NCBI GenBank assembly: GCA_903842025.1
Contig: CAIMKX010000038.1
Span: 1-50,524, forward strand
Length of the DNA: 50,524 bases
Reading direction: 5' to 3'
DNA from: an uncultured bacterium
GTDB lineage: Bacteria > Patescibacteriota > Minisyncoccia > Phycocordibacterales > PALSA-1337
The notes below the pieces were generated by a model, which made no database searches, was not told where the DNA came from, and was given only the letters and a program-made list of their open reading frames with translations. Numbering within the stretch: position 1 is the first letter of the stretch; each line of letters opens with the position of its first letter. A program made the position numbers and the translations under genes. This document shows positions 10,160-18,120 of this stretch, piece after piece.

Positions 10160-10927
10160 ATGAACAAAAAAATAATCATCGGCAACTGGAAGATGAATCC
10201 GGAGACCTTGGAGGAAGCCAAAAGTATTGCCGCAAAGGTTCGACAAGTTTCGAGTGATCTCAAGCATATGAGCACGGTCGTTTGCCCACCGTTTGTTTTT
10301 ATAAATTCTTGCACGCCGAAGATCGGTTCGAAAAACTTCCAAATCGGCGCCCAAAGCGTTTCTTTTGAGGAAAACGGGCCTTTTACCGGCCAAGTCAGCG
10401 CTAGCATGCTCAAGGATCTTGGTGTTGAATACGTGATCGTCGGACATTCAGAAGAAAGGCTTCGCGGAGACACCAACGGAACAGTGTCAAAGAAGATCGC
10501 CGCCATCTTAAATTCCGGGCTTTCCCCGGTCGTCTGCATCGGGGAAGCGGTCAGGGACAATGAAACCGGTTCGCATTTCGAATTCATCCGCAATCAGATG
10601 AAAGAGACTTTTGCCGATATTCCGAAGAATTCCGCGAGCGACATCATCGTTGCCTACGAGCCGCTCTGGGCGATCGGAGCCAAGGAGGTGATGCGTCCGG
10701 AGTTGATCTATGAGATGGTCTTGTTCGTCAAGAAGACCTTTGCCGATATTTTCGGCAATGATGCGGTCAAGAAAGTCCGGGTTCTCTACGGCGGATCGGT
10801 CAATTCCAACAATGCTTTTGACATCGTGAAGACCGGACAGGTTGATGGTTTGCTAGTGGGAAGGGAGAGCGTGAGCATTGTTGGTTTTACGGAACTTTTG
10901 AAGACCGTTGATGTTATTGAACCCTAA
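10160..10927 (+). CDS. tpiA: triosephosphate isomerase
   Basis: IIGNWKMNP, YVIVGHSEER, VVAYEPLWAIG-like, VRVLYGGSVN. Confidence 0.96.
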   Translation: MNKKIIIGNWKMNPETLEEAKSIAAKVRQVSSDLKHMSTVVCPPFVFINSCTPKIGSKNFQIGAQSVSFEENGPFTGQVSASMLKDLGVEYVIVGHSEERLRGDTNGTVSKKIAAILNSGLSPVVCIGEAVRDNETGSHFEFIRNQMKETFADIPKNSASDIIVAYEPLWAIGAKEVMRPELIYEMVLFVKKTFADIFGNDAVKKVRVLYGGSVNSNNAFDIVKTGQVDGLLVGRESVSIVGFTELLKTVDVIEP

Positions 10928-11040
10928 TTCTGGCGCTTTCCTGATTTGAGTCGAGGACCTGCGACCAGCCCGCACGACTAAATTGTAAAATAGTGCGGGC
11001 GCCCGCAGACCAAATCAGGAAAGCGCCAGAATTAGGGTTC
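10919..11040. repeat. 122-bp inverted-repeat element between tpiA and pgk
   Basis: Perfect 30-bp terminal inverted repeats 10919..10948 and 11011..11040, with inner GCCCGCAC/GTGCGGGC arms. Confidence 0.85.
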
Positions 11041-11074
11041 GTACAATGAATAATTTATCAAGTTCATAAACAAA

Positions 11075-12190
11075 ATGAAAACACTCAAAGACATAGAATT
11101 TCTGGACGGGGTGAAAATATTGGTCAGGGCCGACTTCAACGTCCCCATCAAGAACGGCAAGGTCGTCGACGATTACCGGATCAGGATGGCTTTGCCGACC
11201 ATTAATCATCTTCTTGAGAAGAAAGCCAAAGTGATCCTGATGAGTCATTTGGAAGCCAATGACGGCGAAAATCCTTCACTTTTGCCGGTGGCTGACCGTC
11301 TGAAAGAGCTTGGTGTAGAGGTGATTTTCATAAAAGACTATAAGAAAGTTTCAAGTATTATAGAATCCGGCAATGGCTGTTTCCTGTTGGAAAACCTTAG
11401 ATTCTTCGACGGCGAAAAGGCCAATGACACTCAATTTGCCAAAGAATTGGCTTCATTTGGCGACATCTATGTCAATGAAGCTTTTTCCTGTTGTCACCGC
11501 AAGCACGCCTCTATTGTGGGCGTTCCCAAATTCCTGCCAAATTATGCCGGTTTACAATTGGAGAATGAGATCACCCATCTTTCCAAAGCCTTCAATCCGC
11601 CTCGACCATTCATCTTCATCCTTGGCGGCGCCAAGTTCGAGACAAAATTGCCTCTTCTTGAGAAATTCATGGACATTGCCGATCAAATCTTTGTTGGCGG
11701 AGCTTTGGCCACGGATTTCTTCAAGGAAAAAGGTTATGAGGTCGGCAAATCTTTGGTTTCAGAAGGCGATTTCAAACTCTCGCGTTTTGTTCACAGTCCA
11801 AAACTGTTTTTGCCGATCGACATTATGACGGAGAGCAAGGAGGTTAAAGCCGTGGATGCTTTGAATCCAACCGATAATTCCATGGATTGCGGTCCGGCTA
11901 CAGCCAAGCTTCTGCGGGAAAGGATCAATGGCGCAAAATTCATCCTTTGGAACGGTCCGCTCGGCATTTATGAGGGTGGTTTCAAGCGCTCAACCCTTGA
12001 GTTGGCACAGATTATCGCCGAAGCGACAGCCAATGGCGCAGAATCCATCCTTGGCGGGGGAGACACTTTGGCGGCGATCGAGGAATTGCATCTTCAGGAG
12101 CAAGTCACCTTCATGTCGACCGGCGGCGGCGCTATGCTCGAATTTTTGGCGCAAGGAAGTTTGCCGGGGATCGAGGCGCTGGAGAAATAG
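11075..12190 (+). CDS. pgk: phosphoglycerate kinase
   Basis: VLVRADFNVPIK-like start, LENLRFF, ILGGAKFETKLPLL, WNGPLGIYE, STGGGAMLEFL. Confidence 0.96.
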   Translation: MKTLKDIEFLDGVKILVRADFNVPIKNGKVVDDYRIRMALPTINHLLEKKAKVILMSHLEANDGENPSLLPVADRLKELGVEVIFIKDYKKVSSIIESGNGCFLLENLRFFDGEKANDTQFAKELASFGDIYVNEAFSCCHRKHASIVGVPKFLPNYAGLQLENEITHLSKAFNPPRPFIFILGGAKFETKLPLLEKFMDIADQIFVGGALATDFFKEKGYEVGKSLVSEGDFKLSRFVHSPKLFLPIDIMTESKEVKAVDALNPTDNSMDCGPATAKLLRERINGAKFILWNGPLGIYEGGFKRSTLELAQIIAEATANGAESILGGGDTLAAIEELHLQEQVTFMSTGGGAMLEFLAQGSLPGIEALEK

Positions 12191-12195
12191 GGTGT

Positions 12196-12440
12196 TAAAA
12201 AATCCCCCGTCCTTCAGTCGCTTCGCTCCTTCAGGACACCCCCTTTTTCAAAGGGGGGATCCACCAACATATAGCTATTGTAATACAGATCATCATAGTC
12301 TAATTACTTTCTGGATTAAGGATTAAACACAAAGAGTTCTTTGAGCCAGGGCGAGTTATATTAAAAAAGTGGTTCGATGGAGGATCCCCCTTTGAAAAAG
12401 GGGGTGGACCGAGGCGTAAGCCGAGGGACGGGGGATTTTT
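12196..12440. repeat. MITE-like element with terminal inverted repeats
   Basis: AAAAATCCCCCGTCC...CCCCCTTTTTCAAAGGGGGGATCC at the left; GGATCCCCCTTTGAAAAAGGGGG...GGACGGGGGATTTTT at the right. Confidence 0.7.
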
Positions 12441-12798
12441 AAAGTGCCTTCACGATCTTTCCCCTATTCGTCTCAAAATCATTTTTGTTACCCTTGGCCT
12501 CATTGGAAGGATAGACCCAGACGTGAGCGTGAGGAACTTCTTCGCCGACTATTTTACTAAGGACTTGTTCCTGACCAAAAGCTTTTCTCTGGGCATTGGC
12601 GATCTTTGCCACAACCTCGAAATATTGACCAATGTTCTTTACATCCCAAACCCAGCGGTAATGCTTCTTGGGAATGACTATGGTGTGACCGGGGGAGAGG
12701 GGGCGAATGTCGAGGAAGGCCAGGAAGTTCTCGTCTTCATAGACGACATTGGCAGGAATTTCTTTGGCAACTATTTTGCAGAAGATGCAGGAGGGCAT
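12439..12798 (-). CDS. HIT family hydrolase
   Basis: CIFCKIVAKEIPANVVYEDENFLAFLDIRPLSPGHTIVIPKKHY, C-terminal HAHVWVYP. Confidence 0.92.
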   Translation of the reverse strand: MPSCIFCKIVAKEIPANVVYEDENFLAFLDIRPLSPGHTIVIPKKHYRWVWDVKNIGQYFEVVAKIANAQRKAFGQEQVLSKIVGEEVPHAHVWVYPSNEAKGNKNDFETNRGKIVKAL

Positions 12799-12801
12799 GT
12801 T

Positions 12802-13233
12802 TTATGAGGATTTCCTTGAAGCCAGATACCCTCTTATTATCCGAATGTAATTTTCATAAAGCGGAATAAAGTCTTTAGCAGATTTGTAGAAAATAAAGTT
12901 ATCCTCATCGAAATCATATTCATGAGTCAAAATATTCCGCAGATTTGAACTTCTTAGGAAGTCCGGCAGAGATTTTTCTTCCAATATTTTCAACTCCGCC
13001 ATTTTTCTGAAAGATTCTTTGTAAGTATCAGGTATTTGCACTTTCATATCGGCGATAATTTGCGCATTTATGTCGCTTGCCAATTCTATAACAAGCTGAA
13101 AATTTCTCTCGGCTGACCGAACATTCCTAAAGGCCGATTTGAATTCCGTAAAAGAGACGCCAAGAATCTCTTGTAATTCCTCAAGCAACCCTGACATCTG
13201 TTCGATCTTTTTTATAATGATGTTACTAAGCAT
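12802..13233 (-). CDS. hepT: HepT-like toxin (DUF86 family)
   Basis: C-terminal RNILTHEYD (R-x4-H-x-Y); overlaps the upstream MntA-like gene by 8 nt. Confidence 0.75.
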   Translation of the reverse strand: MLSNIIIKKIEQMSGLLEELQEILGVSFTEFKSAFRNVRSAERNFQLVIELASDINAQIIADMKVQIPDTYKESFRKMAELKILEEKSLPDFLRSSNLRNILTHEYDFDEDNFIFYKSAKDFIPLYENYIRIIRGYLASRKSS

Positions 13234-13582
13234 ATTTTTTCATGATTACCTGTTCGCGCAGACGGCGAAATTTGGCGGTGTCGACGTACTCTTTGAAGGC
13301 TCTGACTTTGAATCGGATGAAGTCGGTATAGTTTCCGTCAATAAGCTTCCCATCGCGCGCCACTTCAAATTTTAGCATAGGCGAGGCTGTGGAAAGGTCT
13401 ACCAGGTCGATCTTGTCTTCATTGATCTTGAGTTTTTCCGATATGAATTCCGCTAAATCTGTTCTTTCAGAAAGCGAAAGGGGATTTTCCTTGAGAACGC
13501 CGAAATCAAAGTCGGACATAGTGTTAGCCTGACCCTTGACCTGCGAACCGAAGGCGATGATGAGAGGGCTTTTCATGGGCAT
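13226..13582 (-). CDS. mntA: MntA-like minimal nucleotidyltransferase antitoxin
   Basis: FGSQVKGQANTMSDFDFGV (GSx10DxD nucleotidyltransferase motif); paired with HepT-like gene. Confidence 0.75.
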   Translation of the reverse strand: MPMKSPLIIAFGSQVKGQANTMSDFDFGVLKENPLSLSERTDLAEFISEKLKINEDKIDLVDLSTASPMLKFEVARDGKLIDGNYTDFIRFKVRAFKEYVDTAKFRRLREQVIMKKYA

Positions 13583-13612
13583 AATATAGCAGATTTTGAC
13601 TATGTATTACTA

Positions 13613-13641
13613 TTGACATTTTTTACTAGTGGTAGTATAAT
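13613..13641 (+). promoter_or_regulatory. sigma70-type promoter of DGR target 1
   Basis: TTGACA, 17-nt spacer, TATAAT. Confidence 0.8.
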
Positions 13642-13647
13642 ACAGAC

Positions 13648-13726
13648 AGTTCTTTGATACCAAATTTGCGAACATCGCCATAGCGGAAAGCGGCTCAATA
13701 AATGGGCCATTCTCCGCTATGGCGAT
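13648..13726 (+). promoter_or_regulatory. structured 5' leader of DGR target 1
   Basis: AGTTCTTTGATA box, then perfect 14-bp stem ATCGCCATAGCGGA/TCCGCTATGGCGAT enclosing GGCTC...GGGCC; shared with 42994..43069. Confidence 0.75.
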
Positions 13727-13742
13727 AAGGTAGCCCTCTAGT

Positions 13743-14357
13743 ATGTCGAAAACAAAAAAGCTGACTTCACTGTCGGCTATGAAAGGAAAACTGACCATGG
13801 ATTCCATGCTCAGCAGAACGCTCCGCGAATTCACAACCGGACCGCTCAATCAGCTCATTGTGAACCTCGGCGGCCAGGACGGCAGTCAATGGGAAGAAGA
13901 GCTCAAGCGGTTTCTCCGCAAAGAGCCTTGCTGGGTAGCGACTGTTCTCCAGCGCTTGATCGCCACAGGCAAATACGATTGGATCAATCCCGGCATCACG
14001 CAAAAGAACTTTCCTGTGCCCGAGAATTTTGTTCTCGGTGAGGATCCCAAAGTCTTCCATTTCAATCGCGGTATCTCATCAGAGGATGTGATTAAAGAAA
14101 TGGACAAGGAAGGCTATAGTCTGGCTATGATCTGGGATCTTTTGGACTACGGAGCCAAAAATCCCGAAGAGCAACGGAAGTATCCCATCGTCGGTCTTGG
14201 CTCCGTTGGCGAGGTCGATGGCGACCGCGACGTTCCGTTCCTCGGCAGGCACGATTCCGAGCGCGGCCTGGACCTCACTTGGTGGGACTTTGACTGGCTT
14301 GCCCGCTGCCGTTTCCTCGGCGTTCGCAAAAAGGTCTCTCAGGCCTCGGCTTCTTGA
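13743..14357 (+). CDS. DGR variable target protein 1
   Basis: C-terminus carries VR1, near identical to the TR1 translation except at TR adenines; start codon uncertain. Confidence 0.88.
   Translation: MSKTKKLTSLSAMKGKLTMDSMLSRTLREFTTGPLNQLIVNLGGQDGSQWEEELKRFLRKEPCWVATVLQRLIATGKYDWINPGITQKNFPVPENFVLGEDPKVFHFNRGISSEDVIKEMDKEGYSLAMIWDLLDYGAKNPEEQRKYPIVGLGSVGEVDGDRDVPFLGRHDSERGLDLTWWDFDWLARCRFLGVRKKVSQASAS
14196..14329 (+). other. DGR variable repeat VR1
   Basis: 134 bp, ungapped alignment to TR1; about 21 differences, all at TR adenines. Confidence 0.95.
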
Positions 14358-14403
14358 TCCTTTGGACAGTCCTTTGTCCCTTGGAATCTTGGACTCTTGG
14401 TCC

Positions 14404-14440
14404 ACGGCGTGTGAAGAAATTCACACGCCGTTTCTCATTT
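14404..14440 (+). terminator. rho-independent terminator after DGR target 1
   Basis: ACGGCGTGTGAA-gaaa-TTCACACGCCGT followed by TTTCTCATTT. Confidence 0.8.
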
Positions 14441-14487
14441 AGCAATGACTTGCTTGTGCATTACGATTTTTAATATATAATGTCCAC

Positions 14488-14860
14488 GACAAGTGAAAAA
14501 TCTAAGGTCACGGCTTTAGGTAATTTGTCCGCAACCCATACGGTGAGAGTCCGGATGATTACGGTTGTCCAGAGAGTATCATATGGTTGACCAAAAAATC
14601 AGAGACAGTTGGTGTGAGAAGCTATGTGATGTATTAAGATCACAGATTCGATACAGCCTGAGCGAAGCTATCGGCAGGCAGTGGCATGGACTGCTTCTCG
14701 CACAAGGCTCCGTTGGCAAGGTCAATGGCAACCGCAACGTTCCGTACCTCGACAGGAACGATTCCAAGCGCAACCTGAACCTCAATTGGTGGGACAATGA
14801 CTGGAATGCCAACTACCGTTTCCTCGGCGTTCGCAACTACGTCCGTTTCTCCTGAGGCAT
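14488..14860 (+). ncRNA. putative DGR template RNA 1 (boundaries approximate)
   Basis: Promoter-like TTGTGC-16-TATAAT at 14454..14481; leader motif CCATACGGTGAGAG; GCCTG/CAGGC hairpin; contains TR1. Confidence 0.65.
14703..14836 (+). other. DGR template repeat TR1
   Basis: AAY-rich template (GKVNGNRNVPYLDRNDSKRNLNLNWWDNDWNANY) with adenine-only differences to VR1. Confidence 0.95.
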
Positions 14861-15298
14861 TGCTTCGGGAGTTTTGTTTAATAATTGCCGTTTCCAACCA
14901 CCAAGCATCTTGCCAATCTCCGCAAATCGTTCGGCCAAGTGAGCATATTTTTTATTGTCTAAAGCTTTGATTTCCCAGGAAAGCTGCAAGAGTAGCTTGA
15001 CCAAATCGATTTTGGATATGCTCTTGTTCAGGAACAATCGTTTTTCTTCGGTATGCGTATAACTGGCGAGAAAGGCGTATTCTATTGCTTCAAGAAAAAG
15101 AATATCGATCTTGGATCCGATGGTATAGCGATTAGTCTTGGGAAAACTCGAAAGGTAAGCTTGCCAGATATTGTAAGTATCCTTCAATTTTAGTACTACG
15201 GGAATAAGCCTAGTTTGTTGCGTTTTTACTCTCTCTCTCTCTCTCTCTCTCTTAAATTCCGCTTCAACTTTATTAATTTCAGTTTCTGAATTATTCAT
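14837..15298 (-). CDS. avd: Avd-like DGR accessory protein (four-helix bundle)
   Basis: W-x-SFPKTNRYTIGSKIDILFLEAIEYAF...LQLSWEIKALDNKKYAHLAERFAEIGKMLGGWKRQ; located between TR and RT; start taken as MNNSETEINK. Confidence 0.82.
   Translation of the reverse strand: MNNSETEINKVEAEFKRERERERVKTQQTRLIPVVLKLKDTYNIWQAYLSSFPKTNRYTIGSKIDILFLEAIEYAFLASYTHTEEKRLFLNKSISKIDLVKLLLQLSWEIKALDNKKYAHLAERFAEIGKMLGGWKRQLLNKTPEAMPQEKRT
15229..15252. repeat. dinucleotide microsatellite (CT)12
   Basis: 24 nt of uninterrupted CT, in frame inside avd (KRERERERV). Confidence 0.97.
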
Positions 15299-16274
15299 GA
15301 TGTACAACCGTATCATTTCTCTGGAAAATTTGCTAGAGGCGTGGAAGGAATTCCTGAAAGGAAAGCGGAACAAGAAAGATGTCCAGGAATTCCAGTATCG
15401 GCTTTCCGACAACATTTTTGCGCTGCATAACGACCTTAAAAACAAAACGTATGTCCATGGAGGCTATTATGCTTTCAATATCTCCGATCCAAAGCCTAGG
15501 AATATTCATAAGGCAAGCGTGAGAGACAGGCTTCTTCATCATGCGCTTTATCGCAAGCTCTGTCAGCTATTTGATGTGCATTTCATTCATGATTCATATT
15601 CATGCCGGAAGTTTCGAGGAACGCACCGCGCGTTGAAATGTTTCAGGGAATTTGCACTCAAAGCCAGTAATAATAATATGAAAACATTATGGATTCTGAA
15701 ATGTGATATCAAGAAGTTTTTCGCATCAGTTGATCAAGCAATTCTTATGGAAATCCTGAAGAAATACATTCCCGATTTCGATGTAATTGATCTAATAAAT
15801 CGAGTAGTCGATAGCTTCAGTAGTACGGCGATTGGAAAGGGACTACCATTAGGAAATCTGACATCTCAACTTCTGGTCAATGTTTATATGAACGAATTCG
15901 ACCAATTCATGAAGCATAAAATCAAAGCCAAATATTATATCCGCTATGCCGATGATTTTGTTATCTTCTCAAGAGACAAGAATTGGCTTTGTAATATCAT
16001 TACGCAAATTTCGGATTTTCTCTGGAATAAACTCAGGCTTCAACTTCATCCAAACAAGGTGTCCGTAAGCACTATTGCTTCCGGTGTCGATTATCTCGGC
16101 TGGGTTCATTTCCCGGATCATCGGATATTGCGAACGGTAACAAAAAAGAGGATGTTCAAAAGATTGAACAAGTCTGAAGGCAAGCCAGAAATAGTTCAAT
16201 CTTATCTGGGGATGCTGGGCCATGGGAATGGTAGAAAATTAAAAGACAAAATTTTGAAAACCTGGCCTATCTGA
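15297..16274 (+). CDS. DGR reverse transcriptase
   Basis: LPLGNLTSQ (RT4), YIRYADDFVIFS catalytic motif, ILKCDIKKFFASVD; next to TR and avd. Confidence 0.95.
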   Translation: MMYNRIISLENLLEAWKEFLKGKRNKKDVQEFQYRLSDNIFALHNDLKNKTYVHGGYYAFNISDPKPRNIHKASVRDRLLHHALYRKLCQLFDVHFIHDSYSCRKFRGTHRALKCFREFALKASNNNMKTLWILKCDIKKFFASVDQAILMEILKKYIPDFDVIDLINRVVDSFSSTAIGKGLPLGNLTSQLLVNVYMNEFDQFMKHKIKAKYYIRYADDFVIFSRDKNWLCNIITQISDFLWNKLRLQLHPNKVSVSTIASGVDYLGWVHFPDHRILRTVTKKRMFKRLNKSEGKPEIVQSYLGMLGHGNGRKLKDKILKTWPI

Positions 16275-16310
16275 TTTCCCCAACCTCTGCCCCCTTGCTA
16301 TACTCCCCAT

Positions 16311-18110
16311 ATGCCCTACACAATTTCCCGCCCACTCAAAGACAAAGAACGCAAAGAATTAAGTGAATTCTCTGACTTAACTGCTCATTTATTATTTCAT
16401 CGCGGCATTTCTGATAATGAAACCGCCCACGAATTCATCTCGCCCGACTACGAGAACGGCAATCATGATCCTTTTCTCTTGAAAGACGCGCAAAAGGCAG
16501 CCGCGCGGGTCATTCAAGCCATAAAAAATGATGAGAGAATAGTGGTCTATGCCGACTATGATGCCGATGGTATACCGGGCGCGGCGATTTTCAATGATTT
16601 TTTCAAGAGGATCGGATTCAAGAATTACACAATCTACATTCCACATCGCCACAATGAAGGTTTTGGCTTGAATGAAGAGGCGGTTGTCCGTCTGGCTACG
16701 AACGAGAAAGTTAAGCTTATTATTACTGTCGACTGCGGCATTACCGATGTCGTTCCGGCTGACAAAGCGGCTGAATTGGGCGTGGATCTGATCATCACCG
16801 ACCATCACGAACCGCCACCCATTCTGCCAAAAGCTTTTGCCATCATCGACCATAAACAGGCTGACTGTAATTATCCAGACAAGAATATCTGCGGCTCGGC
16901 TGTGGCTTTCAAGTTTATTCAAGCAATCTTGAAGATTGACCGCTTTGGATTGAAAGAAGGCCATGAGAAGTGGTTGCTGGACCTGGTCGGCATCGCGACC
17001 ATGTCCGACATGGTCCCGCTCATCGGTGAAAATCGGATCTTCGCTAGCTACGGACTCTCAGTTTTGCGCAAAAGTCCCCGCAAAGGGATTATGCAACTTC
17101 TCCGAAAATTAAATATTGACCAGCGTTTTCTCACCGAAGATGATGTAGCTTTTATGCTCACGCCTCGGATCAACGCCGCTTCGCGAATGGGTTTGCCCAT
17201 GGACGCTTTCAGTCTCTTGGCCGCTGACAATGACGTTGATGCCAATTTCTTTGCTGACCATCTCGATAAGATCAATAATGAGCGGAAGGGAATCGTCGCT
17301 TCTCTAGTTAAAGAAGTGAAAAAGATTGTCCATGAGCGTCATTCGGAGAATATGCCTAGGGTAATTGTTCTGGGTAATCCTCTTTGGCGTCCATCTCTTC
17401 TTGGTCTAGTGGCCAATTCCTGCGCCGAAGAATTCAACAGGCCAGTTTTCCTCTGGGGCCGCGATGGTGACAATAGCATCAAAGGTTCCTGTCGCTCCGA
17501 AGGTAAGACCAGTGTCGTCGCTCTTATGAGGAATGTCCCCGCCGGCATCTTCTCCCAATTTGGCGGCCACCATCATTCCGGCGGCTTCGCCGTGTCCAAT
17601 GAGCAGATCCATTATTTGGAATTGAAGCTCAACAAAGCGGCCGAGATCATTCAAAATCTAGCCACCGAATTGGAAAATGCCAAGGTCGGCGCCCCGAATT
17701 TAGAAGACGCCGAAGATTTAAACGAGCCGAATTCAGATAAGATTGACGCCGAGCTGACTGTTGATGCTGTTGATGATGAACTTTCAAAAGAAATCAATAA
17801 GTTGGCACCCTTTGGTGTGGGTAATCCGAAGCCGGTTTTCCTATTCAAAGGCGTGATCCCCATGACCAGTCGGACTTTTGGGAAGGGGAATGATCATGTC
17901 GAACTAACTTTTAAGAAAAGTAACGGTAATAAGCTGTCAGCGATTTGTTTCTTTGGAGCAGGGAAGGAGTGGGTCAAGAAGACTTTGAATAAGAAAGCCA
18001 TTGATTTGATCGCTTCGGTGGAAAAGTCGATGTATAGGGGCAGGGCGGAACTACGACTTAGAATAGTGGATGTGGTGAAGAGGGGGAAAGATGATAGTAT
18101 GATGGTTTAA
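16311..18110 (+). CDS. recJ: single-stranded-DNA-specific exonuclease RecJ
   Basis: VYADYDADGIPGAAI, TVDCGITD, ITDHHEPP, QFGGHHHSGGFAV (DHH/DHHA1). Confidence 0.95.
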   Translation: MPYTISRPLKDKERKELSEFSDLTAHLLFHRGISDNETAHEFISPDYENGNHDPFLLKDAQKAAARVIQAIKNDERIVVYADYDADGIPGAAIFNDFFKRIGFKNYTIYIPHRHNEGFGLNEEAVVRLATNEKVKLIITVDCGITDVVPADKAAELGVDLIITDHHEPPPILPKAFAIIDHKQADCNYPDKNICGSAVAFKFIQAILKIDRFGLKEGHEKWLLDLVGIATMSDMVPLIGENRIFASYGLSVLRKSPRKGIMQLLRKLNIDQRFLTEDDVAFMLTPRINAASRMGLPMDAFSLLAADNDVDANFFADHLDKINNERKGIVASLVKEVKKIVHERHSENMPRVIVLGNPLWRPSLLGLVANSCAEEFNRPVFLWGRDGDNSIKGSCRSEGKTSVVALMRNVPAGIFSQFGGHHHSGGFAVSNEQIHYLELKLNKAAEIIQNLATELENAKVGAPNLEDAEDLNEPNSDKIDAELTVDAVDDELSKEINKLAPFGVGNPKPVFLFKGVIPMTSRTFGKGNDHVELTFKKSNGNKLSAICFFGAGKEWVKKTLNKKAIDLIASVEKSMYRGRAELRLRIVDVVKRGKDDSMMV

Positions 18111-18120
18111 TGTTTAAAGA

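Noticed and set aside
14565-14855. 96-aa ORF ending in NRNVPYLDRNDSKRNLNLNWWDNDWNANY as a protein gene
   Set aside because: It is the AAY-rich DGR template repeat; the open frame follows from its match to the VR coding frame. No independent coding evidence.
15299-15445. Upstream extension of the avd ORF to 15445
   Set aside because: It would overlap the RT N-terminus; MNNSETEINK at 15298 gives a normal Avd-sized protein.
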